Assembly (NCBI RefSeq): GCF_001942465.1 | Contig: NZ_MKJY01000466.1 | Coordinates: forward strand, 1-45,978 | Reading direction: 5' to 3' | DNA: 45,978 bases | Origin: Actinomadura sp. CNU-125 | GTDB taxonomy: Bacteria; Actinomycetota; Actinomycetes; Streptosporangiales; Streptosporangiaceae | Shown here: one piece after another, positions 35,138-44,194 of the stretch | Layout of the letters: each line of letters opens with the position of its first letter | How positions within the stretch are numbered: position 1 is the stretch's first letter | Notes under the pieces: generated by a model | What the model was told of the DNA's origin: nothing | Seen by the model: only the letters and a program-made list of their open reading frames with translations | The model's database searches: none | Position numbers and translations under genes: made by a program

Positions 35138-35901
35138 TTCGCGTCGCCGTCCCGGTCGCCGAAGACCTCCCGGCGCAGCCGCTCGTGCGTCTCGTCCAGC
35201 AGGGTGCGGACGGCGGCGAGCGCGTCGTCGTCGAGCCGCGCGTCCCCGGCGGCCGCGCGGACGTCCTCCACGAACCGCCGCAGGTGCCGCTCCAGCTTGA
35301 GGCGCGCGACGTCCTCCTTGGAGCCCGTCGCGGTCTTCCAGGCGTCCTCCCAGGTCTGGCGCCACTCCTCCTTCCACACCTGCGTCTGGTCGCGCCAGAA
35401 GTCCTTCTGCCGCCGCCACTCGTCCTTCTGCCGGTCGGTGGTCTCCCGCCACGCGTCCTTCTGCCGCCCGGACGTGTCGCGCCACGCGTCCTGCGACGCC
35501 GTGCGGCCCTGGTCGCGCATCGTCTTCGCCGCCTGGCTCAGCTCCTCGCGCAGCGTCCGGACCGTCTGCCGGACGTCCTGCTGGACGCCGCGCGCGAACT
35601 CCTGCGCCGACGCGGAGATCTCCTCCTCCAGGTCGGCGAGCTCGTCCATCCGGTGCTCCAGCTCCTCGCGGCCCTTGTCGGTCAGCGAGTACACCTTCTT
35701 GCCCTTGATCACCTCGTGGGTGACGAGCCCCTCCGACTCCAGCCGGGCCAGCCGCGGGTAGATCGTGCCGGGGGACGGGGAGTAGACGCCGAGGAAGCGG
35801 TCCTGCAGCAGCCGGATCATCTCGTAGCCGTGGCGCGGGCTCTCCTGCAGCAGTTTCAGCAGGTAGAGGCGGAGGCGGCCGTGGCCGAAAACGGGGCTCA
35901 A
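35131..35901 (-). CDS. PadR family regulator with Trp-rich coiled-coil extension
   Basis: 256 residues from TTG 35901, with GGAGAAG before it. Winged-helix PadR domain: LRLYLLKLLQESPRHGYEMI, SPSPGTIYPRLARLESEGLV and GKKVYSLTDKGREEL. Beyond residue 90 it becomes a long charged helix, with quasi-repeats carrying Trp at regular spacing (QDAWRDTSGRQK, DAWRETTDRQK, DEWRRQK, DFWRDQTQ, EEWRQTWEDAWK). This extension is unlike the short C-terminal helix of ordinary PadR proteins. The gene is one base downstream of the DUF4097 gene, whose promoter carries repeated operator-like sites, so autoregulation of this operon is likely. Confidence 0.88.
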   Translation of the reverse strand: MSPVFGHGRLRLYLLKLLQESPRHGYEMIRLLQDRFLGVYSPSPGTIYPRLARLESEGLVTHEVIKGKKVYSLTDKGREELEHRMDELADLEEEISASAQEFARGVQQDVRQTVRTLREELSQAAKTMRDQGRTASQDAWRDTSGRQKDAWRETTDRQKDEWRRQKDFWRDQTQVWKEEWRQTWEDAWKTATGSKEDVARLKLERHLRRFVEDVRAAAGDARLDDDALAAVRTLLDETHERLRREVFGDRDGDAKP

Positions 35902-35902
35902 C

Positions 35903-36730
35903 TCACTTCTCCATTCCGGGGGCGTCGATCCCCGGCGCGTCGTCCGCGGCGCGCCCGAGGAGGACGACGGCGCCGGACACGGTGTTGACCGTGACGTGCC
36001 CGGAGCCGTCGCCGATCTTGCCGGTGACGCTGCGCGAGACGGTCCGGTTCTGGTGGTCGAGTTCGGGGAACGACGTCTCGATGCGCCCGGCGGCCGAGGT
36101 CAGCGAGACGTGCGCGTCCGCGGCCTCGGGGATCCGCAGCGCCACCTCCCCGGACACGCTGTTGGCGTCGATCCGGCACCGCCCGGCCAGGTCGACGTCC
36201 GCGGCGATGCGGCCGCTGACCGTGCGGGCCGCGAGCCGTTCGATGGACGCGCCGGCCAGCGCGAGGTCGCCGGACACGGACGTGAACGAGACCGTGCCGT
36301 CCAGGCCCTGCGCCTCGATCGCCCCGGAGACGGTGTTGGCGTCGATCGCGCCCGCCACCCCGTCGAGCGTCACGTCGCCGGACGCGCTCTTGATGGACGT
36401 CCGGACGGTCATCCCCGTGACGACCGCGTCCGCCGACACGAGGTTGAGGCTCACGGGGCAGTCGTGCGGGACCGTCACGGTGATGACCGCCCGCGCCTTC
36501 TGCGTGCGCAGCCAGGTCAGGACGCCCTCCCACAGCTTCTCGTGGCTGATCGTCAGCATCCCGGCCTCGTGCGACACCACCAGCGGCGGCCCCTCCACGT
36601 CGCCGATCGTGATCGACGGCCGCTCGTCGGAGGCCAGCACGGAGATGCTCCCCGCGATCAGCGTCGCCCGCAGCGCGACCACTCCGTCGAACCCGAGGCT
36701 GGTCGGTTCGTCGACCGTCCAACGCGACAT
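35903..36730 (-). CDS. DUF4097 family beta-repeat protein
   Basis: 275 residues from ATG 36730 (MSRWTVDEPTSLGFDGVVAL). The protein is a beta-solenoid-like series of short strands with recurring Gly-Asp or Ser-Gly turns: KSASGDVTLDGVAG, NTVSGAIEAQG, TSVSGDLALAG, RTVSGRIAAD, NSVSGEVAL, RSVTGKIGD, NTVSGAVVL. This is the DUF4097/LiaG-like adhesin fold, probably cytosolic since no signal peptide is seen. Together with the downstream padR gene it forms a widely found actinobacterial pair, thought to respond to envelope or drug stress; the precise role is unknown. Confidence 0.85.
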   Translation of the reverse strand: MSRWTVDEPTSLGFDGVVALRATLIAGSISVLASDERPSITIGDVEGPPLVVSHEAGMLTISHEKLWEGVLTWLRTQKARAVITVTVPHDCPVSLNLVSADAVVTGMTVRTSIKSASGDVTLDGVAGAIDANTVSGAIEAQGLDGTVSFTSVSGDLALAGASIERLAARTVSGRIAADVDLAGRCRIDANSVSGEVALRIPEAADAHVSLTSAAGRIETSFPELDHQNRTVSRSVTGKIGDGSGHVTVNTVSGAVVLLGRAADDAPGIDAPGMEK

Positions 36731-36804
36731 ATCGCCCGCCCTTCTCACCGAGGACCCGTTCCCTGACACGATATGTCGCGACCGCCGAAAGTCAAGACAT
36801 ATCG
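36726..36804. promoter_or_regulatory. Three 9-bp operator-like sites before the DUF4097-padR operon
   Basis: GACATATCG at 36726-36734 (over the start codon), CGATATGTC at 36769-36777 and GACATATCG at 36796-36804. The second and third form a perfect inverted pair with an 18-base gap; the first is another exact copy. AT-rich words like these stand out here. Best candidate ligand is the PadR protein of the same operon. Confidence 0.65.
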
Positions 36805-36806
36805 CG

Positions 36807-36986
36807 TTACTCGTCCTCGTCGTCGTCGAGGCGGGCCAGCCACGTCGCCAGCCGCTCGACCGGGGTCTCGAACTCGGGGTTGAGGTCGACGAACTCGCGC
36901 AGGCGCTCGGCGAGCCAGCCGAGGCTGACCTCCTCCTCGCCGCGCCGGTCCGTCAGCTCCTCGATGCCGCGGTCGGTGAAGTACAT
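36807..36986 (-). CDS. DUF6104 family small protein
   Basis: 59 residues: MYFTDRGIEELTDRRGEEEV, SLGWLAERLREFVDLNPEFE, TPVERLATWLARLDDDEDE. This short acidic, helical protein is conserved in actinobacteria near the 2-oxoglutarate dehydrogenase gene, and here it stands just downstream of kgd, after a terminator. No function is known to me. Start ATG 36986; stop TAA 36807-36809 touches the operator-like sites of the next operon. Confidence 0.75.
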   Translation of the reverse strand: MYFTDRGIEELTDRRGEEEVSLGWLAERLREFVDLNPEFETPVERLATWLARLDDDEDE

Positions 36987-37013
36987 CCGGAAAGTCCTCT
37001 ATGTCCAGGGACG

Positions 37014-37047
37014 CCGAGGGCTCCGGCGCATGCGCCGGAGCCCTCGG
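37014..37047 (-). terminator. Terminator after kgd
   Basis: Perfect 34-bp palindrome, arms CCGAGGGCTCCGGCGCA and its complement, 14 bases after the kgd stop. Any read-through would reach the DUF6104 gene. Confidence 0.85.
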
Positions 37048-37060
37048 GTCACGCCTTCGG

Positions 37061-40000
37061 TTACTTCGGCTCGCCGAACAGGCGGGCCATCAGCGCGTCC
37101 TGCTCGGCCTGGTGCAGCTTGGCCGAGCCCACCGCGGGGGACGACGCCGCGCGGCGCGACACCCGCGACATCTTCAGCCCCTCGATGTGGTGCGGCAGCT
37201 TCAGCGCCATGAACGGCCACGCGCCCATGTTCGCCGGCTCGTCCTGCACCCACACGACCTCGGTGTGCCCCGGGTACTTCGCGAGCTCCGCCTTGATCTC
37301 GTCCACCGGCGGCGGGTACAGCCGCTCGACCCGGACGATCGCGGTGTCGGTGACGCCGGCGGCCGCCCGCGCCTTCACCGTCTCGTAGTAGATCTTGCCG
37401 GTGGTCAGCAGCACCCGCCGGACGTTCTTCGCCTCGATCGCCGGGTCGCTCTCCGGGATGACCGGCTGGAACGCGCCCTCGGTGATGTCGGCGACCTTCG
37501 ACGTCGCCGCCTTCAGCCGCAGCAGCTGCTTCGGCGTGAACACCACGAGCGGCTTGCCGCGGCCCGACAGGACCTGCCAGCGCAGCAGGTGGAAGTAGTT
37601 CGCCGGCGTCGTCGGGTAGACCACCGTCATGTTGTCCTGCGCGCACAGCTGCAGGTAGCGCTCGATGCGCGCGGACGAGTGGTCCGGCCCCTGGCCCTCG
37701 TAGCCGTGCGGCAGCAGCAGGACCACGCTGGAGTGCTGGCCCCACTTCTGCTCACCGGACGAGATGTACTCGTCGACGATGCTCTGGGCACCGTTCGCGA
37801 AGTCGCCGAACTGCGCCTCCCACGCCACGAGCGCGTCCGGGCGGGTCATCGAGTAGCCGTACTCGAAGCCCATCGCCGCGTACTCGCTGAGCAGCGAGTC
37901 GTGCACGTAGAACTTCGACACGCCCTGGTCGAACTGCTTGAGCGGCGTGTGCTCCTCGCCCGACTTGCGGTCCACCAGCACCGCGTGCCGCTGGCCGAAC
38001 GTGCCGCGGCGGGTGTCCTGCCCGACGAGCCGCACCGGACGGCCGTCGATCAGCAGCGACCCCATCGCCAGCAGCTCGCCGGTCGCCCAGTCGAACGCGT
38101 CGTCGTCCATCGCCTGGACGCGCCGCTGCAGGATCGGCTGCAGGCGCGGATGCACCGTGAAGCCGTCCGGCAGCGTGACCTGCGTCTCGATGATCCGCTT
38201 GACGGTCTCCACCGGGATCGCCGTGCCCGCCGACCCGTGGTCGATCGGGATGCGCTCCTCGACGTCCGGCTTGACCACCGAACCCGGTTCGAGCGGCTTC
38301 TTCACGGCCTCGCGGGTCTCGGTGAACGCCCGCTCCAGCTGCTCCTGGTAGTCGCGGAGCGCCTGCTCGGCCTCCTCGACCGTGATGTCGCCGCGGCCGA
38401 TCAGCGCCTCGGTGTACAGCTTGCGCACCGACCGCTTCGCGTCGATCAGGTCGTACATCAGCGGCTGGGTGAACGAGGGGTTCTCGCCCTCGTTGTGGCC
38501 CCGCCGCCGGTAGCAGACCATGTCGATGACGACGTCCTTCTTGAACGTCTGCCGGTACTCGAACGCCAGCCGCGCCACCCGCGCGCACGCCTCCGGGTCG
38601 TCCCCGTTCACGTGGAAGATCGGCGCCTGGATCATCCGGGCGACGTCCGTGGAGTACACGCTGGACCGCGAGTACTCGGGCGCCGTGGTGAACCCGACCT
38701 GGTTGTTGATGATCACGTGGACGGTGCCGCCCGTCCGGTAGCCGCGCAGCTGCGACAGGTTCAGCGTCTCGGCGACGACGCCCTGCCCCGCGAACGCCGC
38801 GTCCCCGTGCACGAGGACCGGCAGCACGCTGAAGCCCGCCTCGCCGACGTCCAGCAGGTCCTGCTTGGCGCGGACGACGCCCTCCAGCACCGGGTCGACC
38901 GTCTCCAGGTGGGACGGGTTCGCGACCAGCTCGGTGTGGATCTTGGAGCCGTCGGCGGCGACGAAGTCGCCGGACGCGCCCAGGTGGTACTTGACGTCCC
39001 CGGAACCCTGCGCGCTGCGCGGGTCGAGGTTGCCCTCGAACTCGCCGAAGATCTGCCCGTAGGACTTGCCGACGATGTTGGCGAGGACGTTCAGCCGGCC
39101 GCGGTGCGCCATGCCGATGATGACCTCGTCCAGGCTGTCCTTCGCCGCCGCCGAGATCACCGAGTCCAGCAGCGGGATGACGGACTCGCCGCCCTCCAGC
39201 GAGAACCGCTTCTGCCCGACGAACTTCGTCTGCAGGAACGTCTCGAACGCCTCGGCGTTGTTCAGCCGCCGCAGCACGTGCAGCTGCTCATCGCGCGACG
39301 GCTTGTCGTGCGGGACCTCCACGCGCTCCTGGATCCAGGCGCGCTCCTCCGGGTCCTGGATGTGCATGTACTCGATGCCGACGGTCCGGCAGTACGCCAT
39401 CCGCAGCACGCCCAGGATGTCGCGCAGCTTCATCGTCGGCTTGCCGCCGAACCCGCCCGTCGCGAACTCCCGCTCCAGGTCCCACAGGGTGAGCCCGTGC
39501 TTCAGGATGTCGAGGTCGGGGTGGCGGCGCTGCTTGTACTCCAGCGGGTCCGTGTCGGCCATCAGGTGGCCCCGGACCCGGTAGGCGTGGATCAGCTCGT
39601 GGACGCGCGCGACCTTGGCGACGTCGTCCTCGTGCGTCGCCGAGATGTCCTTGACCCAGCGCACCGGCTCGTACGGGATCCGCAGCGCCTCGAAGATGTC
39701 GTCCCAGAAGCCGTCCTCGCCGAGGAGCAGCTCGTGGATCCGGCGCAGGAAGTCGCCGGACTGCGCGCCCTGGATGATCCGGTGGTCGTAGGTGGAGGTC
39801 AGCGTCATGACCTTGCTGATCCCCATGCGCGACAGCGTCTCGCCGGACGCGCCCGCGAACTCCGCCGGGTACTCCATCGCGCCCACGCCGATGATCGTGC
39901 CCTGGCCGGGCATCAGCCGCGGCACCGAGTGCACCGTGCCGATGGTGCCCGGGTTCGTCAGGCTGATCGTCGTCCCCTGGAAGTCGTCCAGGGTCAGCTT

Positions 40001-40732
40001 GTTCCCGCGGGCCTTGCGGACGATCTCCTCGTAGGCGGCCCAGAACTGGCGGAAGTCCAGCGTCTCGGCGGCCTTGATGCTCGGCACCACCAGCTGCCGC
40101 GACCCGTCCGGCTTCTGCAGGTCGATCGCCAGGCCGAAGTTCACGTGCTCCGGCCGGACCAGCACCGGCTTGCCGTCCACCTCGGTGAACGCCGAGTTCA
40201 TCTCCGGCATCGCCACGAGCGCCTTGACGATCGCGTACCCGATCAGGTGCGTGAAGGAGACCTTCCCGCCGCGCCCGCGCTTCAGGTGGTTGTTGATGAC
40301 GATGCGGTTGTCGATCAGCAGCTTCGCCGGGACGGCGCGCACGCTCGTCGCCGTCGGCACCGCCAGGCTGGCCTCCATGTTGGTGGCCGTCCGGGCCGCG
40401 ACCCCGCGGAGCTTGACCTCCTCCGCACCGGCCGGCACCGGCGGCGGCGCGGCCTGCTTCTTCTCGGCCTTCGGCGCCGGCTTCGCGGGGGGCTGCTGCT
40501 TCGGTGTCGGCGGCGCGGCCGTGCCGTTCGCGCCCTTGGGGGCCTGGGACGTCCCGGTGGTCGCGGCCGGCCGGCTGTCCGGCTGGTAGTCCGCGAAGAA
40601 GTTCCACCAGGCTTCGTCAACCGAGTTCGGGTCTTCGAGGTACTTCTGGTACAGCTCGTCGACCAACCACTCGTTGGCACCGAAATCTGTCAGCTTCGGG
40701 TCGGCACTAGGTTGCGACGACTCTGTCGACAC
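37061..40732 (-). CDS. kgd: Multifunctional 2-oxoglutarate metabolism enzyme Kgd
   Basis: 1223 intact residues, the full length of mycobacterial Kgd/corynebacterial OdhA. Residues 1-50 are the E1o N-terminal segment ([19 protein letters not shown]), 50-115 a Pro/Ala/Lys linker, about 115-360 an E2-type acyltransferase domain ending [20 protein letters not shown], and the rest the thiamine diphosphate E1 domain ([20 protein letters not shown], then [11 protein letters not shown]). There is no lipoyl domain, so it acts with other subunits or as a decarboxylase/carboligase. Activity in relatives is restrained by the FHA protein GarA. Start GTG 40732. It is the longest undamaged gene here. Confidence 0.96.
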   Translation of the reverse strand: MSTESSQPSADPKLTDFGANEWLVDELYQKYLEDPNSVDEAWWNFFADYQPDSRPAATTGTSQAPKGANGTAAPPTPKQQPPAKPAPKAEKKQAAPPPVPAGAEEVKLRGVAARTATNMEASLAVPTATSVRAVPAKLLIDNRIVINNHLKRGRGGKVSFTHLIGYAIVKALVAMPEMNSAFTEVDGKPVLVRPEHVNFGLAIDLQKPDGSRQLVVPSIKAAETLDFRQFWAAYEEIVRKARGNKLTLDDFQGTTISLTNPGTIGTVHSVPRLMPGQGTIIGVGAMEYPAEFAGASGETLSRMGISKVMTLTSTYDHRIIQGAQSGDFLRRIHELLLGEDGFWDDIFEALRIPYEPVRWVKDISATHEDDVAKVARVHELIHAYRVRGHLMADTDPLEYKQRRHPDLDILKHGLTLWDLEREFATGGFGGKPTMKLRDILGVLRMAYCRTVGIEYMHIQDPEERAWIQERVEVPHDKPSRDEQLHVLRRLNNAEAFETFLQTKFVGQKRFSLEGGESVIPLLDSVISAAAKDSLDEVIIGMAHRGRLNVLANIVGKSYGQIFGEFEGNLDPRSAQGSGDVKYHLGASGDFVAADGSKIHTELVANPSHLETVDPVLEGVVRAKQDLLDVGEAGFSVLPVLVHGDAAFAGQGVVAETLNLSQLRGYRTGGTVHVIINNQVGFTTAPEYSRSSVYSTDVARMIQAPIFHVNGDDPEACARVARLAFEYRQTFKKDVVIDMVCYRRRGHNEGENPSFTQPLMYDLIDAKRSVRKLYTEALIGRGDITVEEAEQALRDYQEQLERAFTETREAVKKPLEPGSVVKPDVEERIPIDHGSAGTAIPVETVKRIIETQVTLPDGFTVHPRLQPILQRRVQAMDDDAFDWATGELLAMGSLLIDGRPVRLVGQDTRRGTFGQRHAVLVDRKSGEEHTPLKQFDQGVSKFYVHDSLLSEYAAMGFEYGYSMTRPDALVAWEAQFGDFANGAQSIVDEYISSGEQKWGQHSSVVLLLPHGYEGQGPDHSSARIERYLQLCAQDNMTVVYPTTPANYFHLLRWQVLSGRGKPLVVFTPKQLLRLKAATSKVADITEGAFQPVIPESDPAIEAKNVRRVLLTTGKIYYETVKARAAAGVTDTAIVRVERLYPPPVDEIKAELAKYPGHTEVVWVQDEPANMGAWPFMALKLPHHIEGLKMSRVSRRAASSPAVGSAKLHQAEQDALMARLFGEPK

Positions 40733-40856
40733 GGCGGAGATCGCCCTCTTCCGCAGCTCGCAGGTAAGTAGTAAGACCAGTCAAGGCTATCGCGTGTTTC
40801 TTTGCGATGCCCTCGGCGTCAGGCCCGGGGGGCCTTCCTCCAACGGGCACCGCGGT

Positions 40857-40944
40857 GCGATTGCTGCATCGCTCCGACTCGCCCAGGGGCTCGCTGCGCG
40901 ATCGGATTCTCGCTTCGCTCGAATCCGGCTTCGCTCGCAATCGC
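40857..40944. repeat. Structured intergenic repeat, copy 2
   Basis: 88-bp element bounded by GCGATTGC and GCAATCGC, located about 125 bases upstream of kgd. Compared with copy 1 it lacks one G in a G-run and has a different but still paired inner stem, GGATTC with GAATCC around the same TCGCTTCGCTC loop. Confidence 0.85.
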
Positions 40945-41107
40945 AGTGGCACCGGTCCGCTCTGGCTTAGGAGAGGGCTTGGGAACGTGCCATGCCTTCC
41001 CCGGTGGCGGAGCGGGTTCGTTGCCTCGGCCTAGGCTGCCACAATGTGCCCAAGGTCACAGTTTGAAACGCCGAAAATGTGGCCTGATGCCCCCCGACGG
41101 GCCCGTC

Positions 41108-41132
41108 CGCGGTCCCCGGTGCGGGGACCGCG
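41108..41132 (-). terminator. Terminator after the AIM24 gene
   Basis: Ten-pair stem CGCGGTCCCC against GGGGACCGCG with a five-base loop, 70 bases beyond the AIM24 stop. The remaining DNA between here and kgd holds the structured repeat and no gene. Confidence 0.65.
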
Positions 41133-41200
41133 TCCGTTGAATTTCAACCCCGTGGGCGCGCCCCAGTCAGGGCGGGCCTGGACGAAGAATCGTGCGTCAC

Positions 41201-41872
41201 TCAGTGGGTGTGCGGCGCGACGGTGGGGCCTTCGCTGGCCTGGACGAGGACGAAGCCCTGGCCCTGGTAGGCGAGCTGCATGGCTTCGCCGCTGCCGCGG
41301 CCGATGAGGGCGCCGGCCTTGAAGGTCTTGTTGACGCCGACCTGGAGGCTGGTGCTCCAGGCGACGGCGGACTGGCCGTCGGCGAAGGTGGGGGCGCGGC
41401 CGCAGTCGAGCATGACGGGCGTGCCGTGGGTGGTGAGGGCGACCCAGCCGGAGCCCTGGAGGGTGGTGTTGAACAGGCCGCCGGCGGCGATGCCCGCGCC
41501 CTGGACGCGCTGGATGTCGGACTGGAGCTGGGAGTCGTAGGCGAGGATGTTCGCGCCGTTGACGGTGAGGCCCTCGTTCTCCAGGTAGAAGAGGTGGATG
41601 TCGTCGGCGTCGTTGGCGACGAACAGCAGGCCCTGGCCGCGGACGCGCATCAGGGGCACGCCCTCGCCGGTGAGGGCCTTCTTGAGGAACTTGCCCATGC
41701 CGCCGGAGCCTTCGTAGTCGAACTCCATCTGCCCCTGGAAGGCGACCATGGAGCCCTGCCGGGCCAGGACGTCGCCGTTGAGGTGGATCCGGAGCATCTT
41801 GGAGTTCTGGAGGGCGAAGTGGCCGGGGAGCTGCTGTCCCTGGTCCATGTTTCCGAAGAACTGGCTGCGCAT
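41201..41872 (-). CDS. AIM24 family protein
   Basis: 223 residues starting MRSQFFGNMDQGQQLPGHFA at ATG 41872. AIM24/DUF124 proteins form a beta-barrel-like fold of three repeated units; visible landmarks are VLARQGSMVAFQGQMEFDYE, FLKKALTGEGVPLMRVRGQG, LTVNGANILAYDSQLQSDIQ and the Gly-rich turn GAGIAAGGLFNTTLQGSGWV. Bacterial members are cytosolic and often occur near tellurium-resistance-like or stress genes; the biochemical role is unknown. No signal peptide. Transcribed alone, with a terminator downstream. Confidence 0.85.
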   Translation of the reverse strand: MRSQFFGNMDQGQQLPGHFALQNSKMLRIHLNGDVLARQGSMVAFQGQMEFDYEGSGGMGKFLKKALTGEGVPLMRVRGQGLLFVANDADDIHLFYLENEGLTVNGANILAYDSQLQSDIQRVQGAGIAAGGLFNTTLQGSGWVALTTHGTPVMLDCGRAPTFADGQSAVAWSTSLQVGVNKTFKAGALIGRGSGEAMQLAYQGQGFVLVQASEGPTVAPHTH

Positions 41873-41951
41873 GGTGGGGGCCTCTCGGTACTGGGATATA
41901 TCGGTTCCGCAGCATAACGATGGGTCGGGACGGTTGGTGCCCGGGTTGTGA

Positions 41952-42842
41952 TCACTCGTCCCAGTCGATCGCGGGCCCCTTGGGAACGACGCCGGACGGG
42001 TTGATGTTGCGCTGCGTCACGTAGTAGTGGCGTTTGATGTGATCGAAGTTCGTCGTCTCGCCGAACGCGGGGATCGAGTACAGGTCGCGTGCGTACGCCC
42101 AGAGGTTCGGGTAGTCGGTGAGACGCCGCAGGTTGCACTTGAAGTGCGAGTAGTAGACGGCGTCGAAGCGCGCGAGGGTGGGGTAGAGGCGGACGTCCGC
42201 CTCGGTGATGTCGTCGCCGAAGAGGTAGCGGCGGTCGGCGAGGCGCTCTTCGAGGCGGCCCAGGGTGTCGAAGAGGGCGTCGAAGGCGTCCTCGTAGGCG
42301 TCCTGGGAGGTCGCGAAGCCCGCCTTGTAGACGCCGTTGTTCACGGTGCGGTAGACGAGCTCGTTCAGCTCGTCGATCTCGGGGCGGAGGGCCTCGGGGT
42401 AGAGGTCGGGCGCGCCGGGCTTGTGGAACGCGGTGAACTCGGTCTCGAACGTGGTGGTGATGTTCGGGAAGTCGTTGGTGACGAGGCGTTCCGTGCGGGC
42501 GTCCCAGATGCAGGGCACCGTGTAGCGGCCGTCGAAGGACGGGTCGCGCGCCAGGTAGAGCTCGGAGAGGAACTCGGCGCCGGAGACCGGGTCGCGCTCG
42601 GGGAACCGCCAGCCGCGCTCGTCGCGGATGGGGTCGACGACGTTGAGGTCGATGACGTCCTCCAGGCCGAGGAGGCGGCGGACGATCAGCGAGCGGTGGG
42701 CCCACGGGCAGGCGTAGGAGACGAACAGCCGGTAGCGGCCGGGTTCGGCGGGGTATCCGGACGAGCGGTCGGCGGTGATGCGGTCGGTGAAGCGGTTCGG
42801 CTGCCGGACGAACCGACCGCCCTCGACCTCCTGCACGGACAT
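41952..42842 (-). CDS. Glutathione S-transferase-like, Xi class (hydroquinone reductase type)
   Basis: 296 residues from ATG 42842 with GAGAGG upstream. The thioredoxin-fold domain holds the catalytic Cys in VSYACPWAHRSLIVRRLLGL; other Xi-class signatures are RYTVPCIWDARTERLVTNDF, YRTVNNGVYKAGFATSQDAY, LFGDDITEADVRLYPTLARF and the C-terminal HYYVTQRNINPSGVVP. Family enzymes reduce glutathionyl-hydroquinones. Most actinobacteria use mycothiol rather than glutathione, so the thiol partner here is probably mycothiol or unknown; this is inference. Confidence 0.88.
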   Translation of the reverse strand: MSVQEVEGGRFVRQPNRFTDRITADRSSGYPAEPGRYRLFVSYACPWAHRSLIVRRLLGLEDVIDLNVVDPIRDERGWRFPERDPVSGAEFLSELYLARDPSFDGRYTVPCIWDARTERLVTNDFPNITTTFETEFTAFHKPGAPDLYPEALRPEIDELNELVYRTVNNGVYKAGFATSQDAYEDAFDALFDTLGRLEERLADRRYLFGDDITEADVRLYPTLARFDAVYYSHFKCNLRRLTDYPNLWAYARDLYSIPAFGETTNFDHIKRHYYVTQRNINPSGVVPKGPAIDWDE

Positions 42843-42888
42843 GCCGATTCCTCTCTCGAAGACGACCTCGCTCGCCACGATAGTCCGC

Positions 42889-43938
42889 TCAGGTCTGCAT
42901 CCGTCCGGAGAAGGCCGGGAGGTCCAGGTACGTGCGGACGCCGGGGGCGGCGGCGCACACGGCGGGGATCGAGTTCAGCGCGTGCGCGGCGGCCGCGGAG
43001 ACGTCGTCGGACACCCAGGCGTCGTCGGTGGTCAGGGCGAGGGAGGGGCGGCCGTCGACGCGGACCGAGTGGCCCGGGTCGCCCCAGTCGGGGACGCTCG
43101 CGGCGTCGGCCTTGTAGATGACCTCGGCGGTGATCGCGGGGCGGGCGCCGGTGAGGCCGCTGAAGGTCCAGCGGACGGCCGCGACGGTGCCGCGCGGGAC
43201 GCGGCCCGCGGCGATCTCCAGGTCGGTCCGGGCGAGCCGGTGGTCGACGTCCACGTCGATCTCGTCGAGGTCGACGCCGAGCCCCGCGGCGACGAGGTGG
43301 AGGCATTCGGAGTACATGTTGCGCATGCTGGTGCGGGCGGGCCGGAGGGTGCGCAGGAAGGCGTCCTCGTCGCGGCCGAGTCCGAGCGCGTGGTGGACCA
43401 TCCCCCAGGACGGGTGCCCGGAGAGGTCGGAGCAGTCGCGGGAGTACACGTGGGTGATGCGGCGGGCCAGCCGGGCGAGGACGAGGGGGAGCACGTCGGC
43501 CATGAAGCCGCCGTTGAAGCCGGTGCCGTGGACGGACGTGCCGCCCTGCTTGCACGCCCGCTCCAGTTCCTCGACGAGCCGGGCGCCGTGCGCCTCCGGG
43601 TAGACGAGCCCGTTGGTGCAGATGACGTTCTTGCCGGAGGCGAGGAGGGCGCAGACGGTGTCGATGTCGTCGAGGACGGGCCGTCCGGGCGCGTAGACGA
43701 CGCAGTCGGCGTCCAGGGCGAGGACGGCGGCGCGGTCGCGGGTGGCGCGGACGCCCGCGGGCGGCCGTCCGGCGATGGTGCCCGCGTCGACGCCGTCCTT
43801 GGCGAGGGTGTGGACCCAGGCGCCGGCCAGTTCCATGTCGGGACGGTCGAGGACGCCGCGGATGACGCTCCGGCCGAGCGCGCCGGTGGCCCACTGCACG
43901 ACGCGGTGGCGGCGGGGCTCGTGGTCGGATGGGGTCAT
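42889..43938 (-). CDS. DapB-like NAD(P)-dependent reductase
   Basis: 349 residues from ATG 43938 with GGAGGTCC upstream. Rossmann start RHRVVQWATGALGRSVIRGV replaces the usual GxxGxxG with ATGALG, as in 2,4-diaminopentanoate dehydrogenase and related dihydrodipicolinate-reductase-fold proteins. Other features: DADCVVYAPGRPVLDDIDTV, GKNVICTNGLVYP and HGTGFNGGFMADVLPLVLAR. The C-terminal half, with ALNSIPAVCAAAPGVRTYLD, ends in a motif common to actinobacterial members found near lipid-degradation genes. The substrate is unknown. It is divergent from the SDR gene; the 256 bases between contain small palindromes (for example GTGGTACCAC at 44124). Confidence 0.8.
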   Translation of the reverse strand: MTPSDHEPRRHRVVQWATGALGRSVIRGVLDRPDMELAGAWVHTLAKDGVDAGTIAGRPPAGVRATRDRAAVLALDADCVVYAPGRPVLDDIDTVCALLASGKNVICTNGLVYPEAHGARLVEELERACKQGGTSVHGTGFNGGFMADVLPLVLARLARRITHVYSRDCSDLSGHPSWGMVHHALGLGRDEDAFLRTLRPARTSMRNMYSECLHLVAAGLGVDLDEIDVDVDHRLARTDLEIAAGRVPRGTVAAVRWTFSGLTGARPAITAEVIYKADAASVPDWGDPGHSVRVDGRPSLALTTDDAWVSDDVSAAAAHALNSIPAVCAAAPGVRTYLDLPAFSGRMQT

Positions 43939-44194
43939 GGAGGGACCTCCGTGCTCCTCGCGGCGTCGAACGGGCGAGCCGATGGGGGAGGAGACTACGC
44001 CTGGCGTCCGGCGGAATACGGCAATTGACGCAACATTCCCTCTTGTCCCATCGTACGCGGGACTGGGGTCCCGTGCGGGCGGGAAGGAACCACGGGGGCC
44101 GCTACCGAGCGGGATTCGGTTGGGTGGTACCACTTGGTAACCCCCGGGTGATTATCTGGGGGGCGTAGTCGGTGCTCGATGTGAGGAGACACAG

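Noticed and set aside
37001..40771. 1256-codon plus-strand frame opposite kgd
   Set aside because: Complete, full-length Kgd is encoded on the other strand, with all active-site motifs.
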